Part shown: positions 14,072 through 17,625 of the stretch, piece by piece | Position numbering within the stretch: position 1 is the first letter of the stretch | How the letters are laid out: every line of letters begins with the position of its first letter | DNA from: Pseudomonadota bacterium | GTDB lineage: Bacteria > Pseudomonadota > Gammaproteobacteria > Xanthomonadales > Xanthomonadaceae | Assembly (NCBI GenBank): GCA_023457475.1 | Contig: JAEWLO010000143.1 | Coordinates: 1-17,625, forward strand | Direction: 5' to 3' | Length of the DNA: 17,625 nt | Translations under genes and position numbers: made by a program | Notes under the pieces: model-generated | Seen by the model: the letters and a program-made list of their open reading frames with translations, nothing else | Told to the model about the DNA's origin: nothing | The model's database searches: none

Positions 14072-15025
14072 ATGGAACATCACGGAAACGACAGCATCAT
14101 CGGCATCAACTGGGGCAGCTCTAATCTGCGGGCCTATCTGATCGCGCCGGATGGGCGGGTGCTCGACACGCATGAAGAGCCCGCAGGCGTAGCCACGTTG
14201 CAACGCGACGGCATGGTGGCGGCGGCAGACAGCATCCGCGCCCGGTGGCCGAAGGCGGGCCATGCCTATGCCGCCGGCATGATCGGCAGCAATGTGGGCT
14301 GGGTCGATGCCGGGTATGTGGAGTGCCCTGCCGGCGTAGAGGCCGTCGCGCAACGCCTGGTGCCCATGCGCATCGGCAACCTGAAGCTCAGCATTGTGCC
14401 CGGCATGGCGTGCGTGCGGCCCGTGGATGGTGCACCCGATGTGATGCGGGGCGAGGAAACCGAACTGCTCGGCCTGCTCCGCGGGGGCGATGTGGATCCG
14501 GACGCCATCGTGGCGTTGCCCGGGACGCATACGAAGTGGATCCAGCTACGCGACGGCCGGGTGGAGAGTTTCATGACCGCCATGTCCGGCGAGCTGTTCG
14601 ATCGCCTGGCCGGCGGTGGATTGCTGGCATCCATTCTCGAGGGGCCCGGGGCGGTCGGGCCGGCGTTTGCGGACGGCTTGCGTGCAGGGGCGCAGGGCCC
14701 GCTGGGATTGGGGGCGTTGTTGTTCGGGGTGCGGGCACGGGTGATTCGGGGGATGCTGGATCGCGCGGAGTCGAGCTCGTATCTGCGTGGGCTGCTGGTG
14801 GGGGCGGAGATTGGAGATGCGATGGGTTTGTTCGTGACGATTGGCGAAGGTTCGGCGAGGGCCAGCCAACGGCCGGCGCTACCCGTTGTTGGCTCCGGGC
14901 CGGTTGTTGCGCTGTATCGGGCTGCGCTGGAGGAACTGGGCATCGCATCGCAGGCTGTTGCGTCGGCAGACGCTGTGGTGAAGGGCTTTTCGGCCATCCA
15001 CGCGATGGCGAACGGGGCGCGTTGA
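14072..15025 (+). CDS. dgoK: 2-dehydro-3-deoxygalactonokinase
   Basis: DgoK phosphorylates 2-keto-3-deoxy-D-galactonate in the DeLey-Doudoroff galactose/galactonate pathway in the cytoplasm. The 317-residue protein has the family's N-terminal INWGSSNLRAYL (12-23), IGSNVGW (71-77), VMRGEETELLG (124-134), LPGTHTKW (149-156) and MTAMSGELFDRL (168-179). The ATG at 14072 has GGAGG with a 4-nt spacer; the frame is open to 14036 but that start has no site. Residues 264-271 (ASQRPALP) are encoded by a GTAG-headed REP-like hairpin, between GEGSAR and VVGSGPVVALYRAAL, which may be a tolerated in-frame insertion. The partner aldolase (dgoA) and galactonate dehydratase are not in the window. It is divergent from GH43 and followed by galM, so a galactose or related sugar-acid role is likely. 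Confidence 0.92.
   Translation: MEHHGNDSIIGINWGSSNLRAYLIAPDGRVLDTHEEPAGVATLQRDGMVAAADSIRARWPKAGHAYAAGMIGSNVGWVDAGYVECPAGVEAVAQRLVPMRIGNLKLSIVPGMACVRPVDGAPDVMRGEETELLGLLRGGDVDPDAIVALPGTHTKWIQLRDGRVESFMTAMSGELFDRLAGGGLLASILEGPGAVGPAFADGLRAGAQGPLGLGALLFGVRARVIRGMLDRAESSSYLRGLLVGAEIGDAMGLFVTIGEGSARASQRPALPVVGSGPVVALYRAALEELGIASQAVASADAVVKGFSAIHAMANGAR
14861..14882 (-). repeat. GTAG-headed REP-like hairpin inside dgoK
   Basis: On the minus strand this reads GTAG-C-GCCGGCC-GTT-GGCTGGC, a SMAG-type REP with a 7-bp stem and one G-T wobble. It lies wholly within the dgoK reading frame and encodes ASQRPALP. A chance GC-rich hairpin is possible, but head, spacer and loop all match REP form and a second REP lies just upstream of the same gene. 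Confidence 0.55.
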
Positions 15026-15063
15026 GGGATTGGCCCACAAGGCTTGTTGCGTCGCAACGTGCG

Positions 15064-15080
15064 TATTGTCTGATTATATG
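15064..15080 (+). promoter_or_regulatory. Shared 17-bp putative operator upstream of galM
   Basis: TATTGTCTGATTATATG is identical to the reverse complement of 14008-14024 and has the same orientation relative to its downstream gene, ending 39 nt before the galM start. TTATAT within it could serve as a -10. A small palindrome GTTGCGTCGCAAC at 15046-15058 lies just upstream and includes a possible -35 (TTGCGT). Confidence 0.65.
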
Positions 15081-15119
15081 TTTTTGTACGCTCCACGACA
15101 TCGAGGGGAGTCTGGAGCA

Positions 15120-16265
15120 ATGCTTTCTGGGAAGGGAACAGCGGCAGGGTTGATCGGCGTGCTGGCGCTCGCTGCCGTGGGGACGGCGCAGGCGCAGGAG
15201 CGGACCGTGATCGGCAGGACGGCGGATGGCACACAGGTGGAATCGATCCTGCTGCGCGACGGTACCGGCATGCAGGCCCGCGTGATCACGCTGGGCGCGG
15301 CATTGCACTCGCTGGAAGTGCCCGACCGCGACGGCAAGTACGCCGACGTGCTGCTGGGCGACGGCAACCTGCAGGCCACGCTGGACAAGCCGCAGTACTT
15401 CGGCACGGTGGTCGGCCGCTTCGCCAACCGTATCGCCAAAGGCCGTTTCACCCTGGACGGCAGGACCTACCAGGTGCCGGTCAACAATGGCGTCAATGCC
15501 CTGCATGGCGGCACGCGTGGTTTCGACAAGGTGGTCTGGAAAGTGGTGGAAGCCACGGCGGACCACGCCACGTTGCAGCACGTGAGTCCTGATGGGGATC
15601 AGGGCTTCCCGGGCACGCTCACGGTGACCGCCACCTATGCGTTGAAGGGCAACGGCCGGCTGGAGATAGACTACAGCGCCACCACCGATGCACCGACCAT
15701 CGTGAATCTGAGCAACCACGCCTATTGGAACCTGTCCGGTGAAGGCGCAGGCTCGGCGATGGAACATGAACTGACCATTCCTGCCGATGCCTACACGCCC
15801 GTCGATGCCACGTTGATTCCGACCGGCGTGCTGCAGCCGGTGGGCGGCACGGCCTTCGACTTCCGCAAGGCGAAGCCCATCGGCCGCGACCTGCGCCGTG
15901 GCGACGAGCCGCAGCTGCTGATTGGCCAGGGCTACGACCACAACTTCGTGATCAGCAAAGCCCCCTCGCGTGAACTACGTGAAGTGGCCCGCGTGCACGA
16001 TCCGCGCTCGGGCCGGGTGATGGTGCTGAGTTCCACCCAGCCGGGCCTGCAGTTCTACTCCGGCAACTTCCTGGATGGCAGCACGGTCGGCAAGAGTGGG
16101 CGCGTGTACCGCCAGGGCGATGCGATCGCGCTGGAGCCGCAGCTGTTCCCGGATACCCCCAACCAGGCGGCGTTCGGCTCGGGCCGATTGGCACCGGGCG
16201 AGACCTATCTGAACCGGATCGTCTACGACTTCTCGACGGACAAGAAGACCGCCAAGCGCCGCTGA
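15120..16265 (+). CDS. galM: Secreted aldose 1-epimerase (mutarotase)
   Basis: Aldose 1-epimerase interconverts alpha and beta anomers of galactose and other aldoses. The 381-residue protein has a signal peptide (MLSGKGTAAGLIGVLALAAVGTAQAQ), so it should act in the periplasm, unlike cytoplasmic Escherichia coli GalM. Catalytic and binding residues are visible: H129 in VNALHGG, H200 in LSNHAYWNLSG, D273 in GYDHNF and the catalytic base E339 in ALEPQLFPDTPNQ. The ATG at 15120 has GGGGAG and GGAG upstream and directly precedes the signal peptide; the frame is open to 15030 without a good site. A 17-bp sequence shared with the GH43/dgoK promoter lies 39 nt upstream. The GH5-like gene follows after 114 nt on the same strand. 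A role in conditioning arabinose or galactose released outside the inner membrane is inferred. Confidence 0.92.
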   Translation: MLSGKGTAAGLIGVLALAAVGTAQAQERTVIGRTADGTQVESILLRDGTGMQARVITLGAALHSLEVPDRDGKYADVLLGDGNLQATLDKPQYFGTVVGRFANRIAKGRFTLDGRTYQVPVNNGVNALHGGTRGFDKVVWKVVEATADHATLQHVSPDGDQGFPGTLTVTATYALKGNGRLEIDYSATTDAPTIVNLSNHAYWNLSGEGAGSAMEHELTIPADAYTPVDATLIPTGVLQPVGGTAFDFRKAKPIGRDLRRGDEPQLLIGQGYDHNFVISKAPSRELREVARVHDPRSGRVMVLSSTQPGLQFYSGNFLDGSTVGKSGRVYRQGDAIALEPQLFPDTPNQAAFGSGRLAPGETYLNRIVYDFSTDKKTAKRR

Positions 16266-16283
16266 TCGCGCGCACTGGATGAT

Positions 16284-16303
16284 GGCCGGTCGCCGCACCG
16301 GCC
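16284..16303. repeat. Hairpin between galM and the GH5-like gene
   Basis: GGCCGGT-CGCCGC-ACCGGCC is a perfect 7-bp stem 18 nt after the galM stop. No U-run follows, so it is a weak terminator at best and may only attenuate or stabilise an intercistronic mRNA. Confidence 0.5.
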
Positions 16304-16379
16304 CCACGACCTGACACGTACCGCCCGCCTTCCGGTTTCGACCGGGACGGGCAGCTCATGACCGAAGGAGATGCACCTC

Positions 16380-17528
16380 ATGCGTAAGTGGCTTACCCCC
16401 TTGTTGGCGACGATGCTCGCCGTGGCCCCGCTGGCCCAGGCGAACGACGCTGCGCGCTGGACCCCGGCCGAAGCCGATGCCTGGTACAGCAAGCAGGACT
16501 GGCTGGTCGGCGCGAACTACACCACGTCCAACGCCATCAACCAGCTGGAGATGTTCCAGGCCGAGACATTCGACCCGGAAGCGATCGACCGCGAGCTGCG
16601 CTGGGCGCACGAGCAGTTCGGCATGAACACCATGCGTGTGTACCTGCATGACCTGCTCTGGCAGCAGGACAAGGAGGGCTTCCTCAAGCGTGTGGACACC
16701 TTCCTGAGCATCGCCGAGAAGAACGGCATCAAGCCGATGCTGGTGCTGTTCGACAGCTGCTGGGACCCGGACCCGGTGCTGGGTCCGCAGCGCCGCCCCA
16801 TCCCGGGCGTGCACAACTCCGGGTGGGTGCAGAGCCCGAGCCGTCACATGCTGGTGGACCGCGCCAATGACGCACACTTCCAGGACTACGTGGAAGGCGT
16901 GATCGGCCACTTCGCCAACGACAAGCGCGTGTTGGCCTGGGACCTCTGGAACGAGCCGGACAACCCCGGTGGCGGCAACTACATGGACAAGCAGCTGAAG
17001 GGCGAGCAGGAACGCATTGCCGAGCTGCTGCCGAAGATCTTCGACTGGGCCCGTGCGAAGAAGCCGGTGCAGCCGCTCACCAGTGGCGTATGGATCGGCG
17101 ACGACTGGTCGCCGGGTGCCACCACGCTGACGTCCATCCAGCGCACCCAGCTGGAACAGTCCGATGTGATCACCTTCCACAATTACGAGCAGCCGGAAGC
17201 CTTCGTGTCGCGCATCGCCCAGCTGCGCAAGTACGGTCGCCCGCTCATCTGCACCGAATGGCTGGCGCGCGGTGCCGGCTCCAACGTGGACACCATTCTG
17301 CCGATCGCGCGTCGCGAGAACATCGGCATGATCAACTGGGGCTTTGTCGACGGAGCCATCCAGACCCGCTTCCCGTGGGACAGCTGGCAGCGCCCCTACA
17401 CCATGGAAGCGCCGACCGTGTGGTTCCACGACCTGCTGAAATCCGATGGCACGCCGTACCGTGCCCGCGAGGCGGAGCTGTTCCGCACGCTTGCCAAGAC
17501 CCCGCGCAAGAACGTGCCCGCCTTCTGA
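16380..17528 (+). CDS. Secreted GH5-like (cellulase-fold) glycoside hydrolase
   Basis: This 382-residue protein has a signal peptide (MRKWLTPLLATMLAVAPLAQA) and a TIM-barrel glycoside hydrolase domain of the GH5/clan A kind. The presumed acid/base is E192 in VLAWDLWNEPDNPG and the nucleophile E293 in PLICTEWLARG, with FHNY (266-269) between them and INWGFVDGAIQT (318-329) after, all in clan A order. The substrate is not clear: relatives are often labelled cellulase-family or 1,4-beta-xylanase without proof. The ATG at 16380 has AAGGAG with a 9-nt spacer; the ATG at 16371 directly abuts that site and is unlikely. It follows galM on the same strand, so its product is probably a galactose-, arabinose- or xylose-containing oligosaccharide fragment. 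No carbohydrate-binding module is visible. Confidence 0.87.
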   Translation: MRKWLTPLLATMLAVAPLAQANDAARWTPAEADAWYSKQDWLVGANYTTSNAINQLEMFQAETFDPEAIDRELRWAHEQFGMNTMRVYLHDLLWQQDKEGFLKRVDTFLSIAEKNGIKPMLVLFDSCWDPDPVLGPQRRPIPGVHNSGWVQSPSRHMLVDRANDAHFQDYVEGVIGHFANDKRVLAWDLWNEPDNPGGGNYMDKQLKGEQERIAELLPKIFDWARAKKPVQPLTSGVWIGDDWSPGATTLTSIQRTQLEQSDVITFHNYEQPEAFVSRIAQLRKYGRPLICTEWLARGAGSNVDTILPIARRENIGMINWGFVDGAIQTRFPWDSWQRPYTMEAPTVWFHDLLKSDGTPYRAREAELFRTLAKTPRKNVPAF

Positions 17529-17544
17529 TACCCAACACCTGACC

Positions 17545-17568
17545 GCCCGCCCTCCTTCGAGGGCGGGC
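17545..17568. repeat. Strong GC hairpin after the GH5-like gene
   Basis: GCCCGCCCTC-CTTC-GAGGGCGGGC is a perfect 10-bp stem with a 4-nt loop, 16 nt after the stop codon. C-rich rather than U-rich sequence follows, so it is more likely an mRNA 3'-end stabiliser or attenuator than a complete intrinsic terminator. Confidence 0.6.
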
Positions 17569-17609
17569 CCCCCAACCGCGGCTGCTTTCCGGAATCCGGA
17601 GATATAGCC

Positions 17610-17624
17610 ATGACCCGTAGTTAA
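17610..17624 (+). other. Ribosome binding site and start codon whose frame closes after four codons at the window edge
   Basis: GGAG at 17598-17601 lies 8 nt before an ATG at 17610, exactly as for a real gene start, but the frame reads MTRS and then TAA. It may be a tiny leader ORF, a reinitiation site (the window ends in TAAT, so a following G would make an overlapping ATG) or an edge artefact. The sequence stops here. Confidence 0.3.
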
Positions 17625-17625
17625 T

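Noticed and set aside
15046..15058. GTTGCGTCGCAAC palindrome as an independent operator
   Set aside because: It is short, has no second copy that I found in the window, and part of it may simply be the -35 region of galM.
17545..17568. Calling the hairpin after the GH5-like gene a full intrinsic terminator
   Set aside because: The stem is strong but the downstream bases are C-rich on the plus strand, and no U-run exists on either strand.
1..17625. tRNA, rRNA, CRISPR arrays, insertion sequences or prophage genes
   Set aside because: I saw no cloverleaf, rRNA signature, spaced direct repeats, transposase or integrase; the only mobile-type DNA is REP/REPIN repeats.

Overview
The window is GC-rich DNA that reads as the chromosome of a xanthomonad gammaproteobacterium (Stenotrophomonas, Pseudoxanthomonas or Xanthomonas). 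The reasons are a very long TonB-dependent receptor of the Xanthomonas/Caulobacter type, its SapC, JmjC-like and flavin-halogenase companion genes, a LacI-family repressor with xyl-box-like palindromes, and GTAG-headed REP hairpins like those described in Stenotrophomonas maltophilia. The assignment is by family and motif recognition only; no database search was possible.

Region 1 (1-8629, minus strand) is a xylose/xylan uptake and catabolism block, read in the order TonB-dependent receptor, SapC-family protein, FIH-like JmjC/cupin_8 oxygenase, flavin-dependent halogenase, xylulokinase (xylB), xylose isomerase (xylA, cut by the window edge). The divergent LacI-type regulator starts at 8968. 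A perfect 14-bp palindrome (TGGTAGCGCTACCA) lies in the divergent promoter region, and a near-identical one (AGGTAGCGCTACCT) lies just upstream of xylB. The simplest reading is a self-contained regulon: the receptor imports an oligosaccharide, XylA and XylB send xylose into the pentose phosphate pathway, and the LacI repressor controls both transcription units. The three genes between receptor and xylB have no obvious sugar role and are the most intriguing part of the window.

Region 2 (10036-12852) is a small accessory segment. It holds a secreted DUF6265 protein divergent from an AraC regulator, then a convergent AI-2E-family membrane protein. Two related elements of about 146 bp, each a pair of inverted GTAG-headed REPs (REPIN architecture), bracket the DUF6265/AraC pair. 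The second supplies the C-terminus and stop codon of the AraC gene.

Region 3 (12947-17625) concerns arabinose/galactose-type sugars: a secreted GH43 enzyme (minus strand, followed by a good intrinsic terminator), a divergent 2-dehydro-3-deoxygalactonokinase (dgoK), a secreted aldose 1-epimerase (galM-like) and a secreted GH5-like glycoside hydrolase. An identical 17-bp sequence sits in the GH43/dgoK divergent promoter and upstream of galM, which suggests a shared regulator not encoded here. The last bases hold a ribosome binding site and an ATG whose frame closes after four codons.
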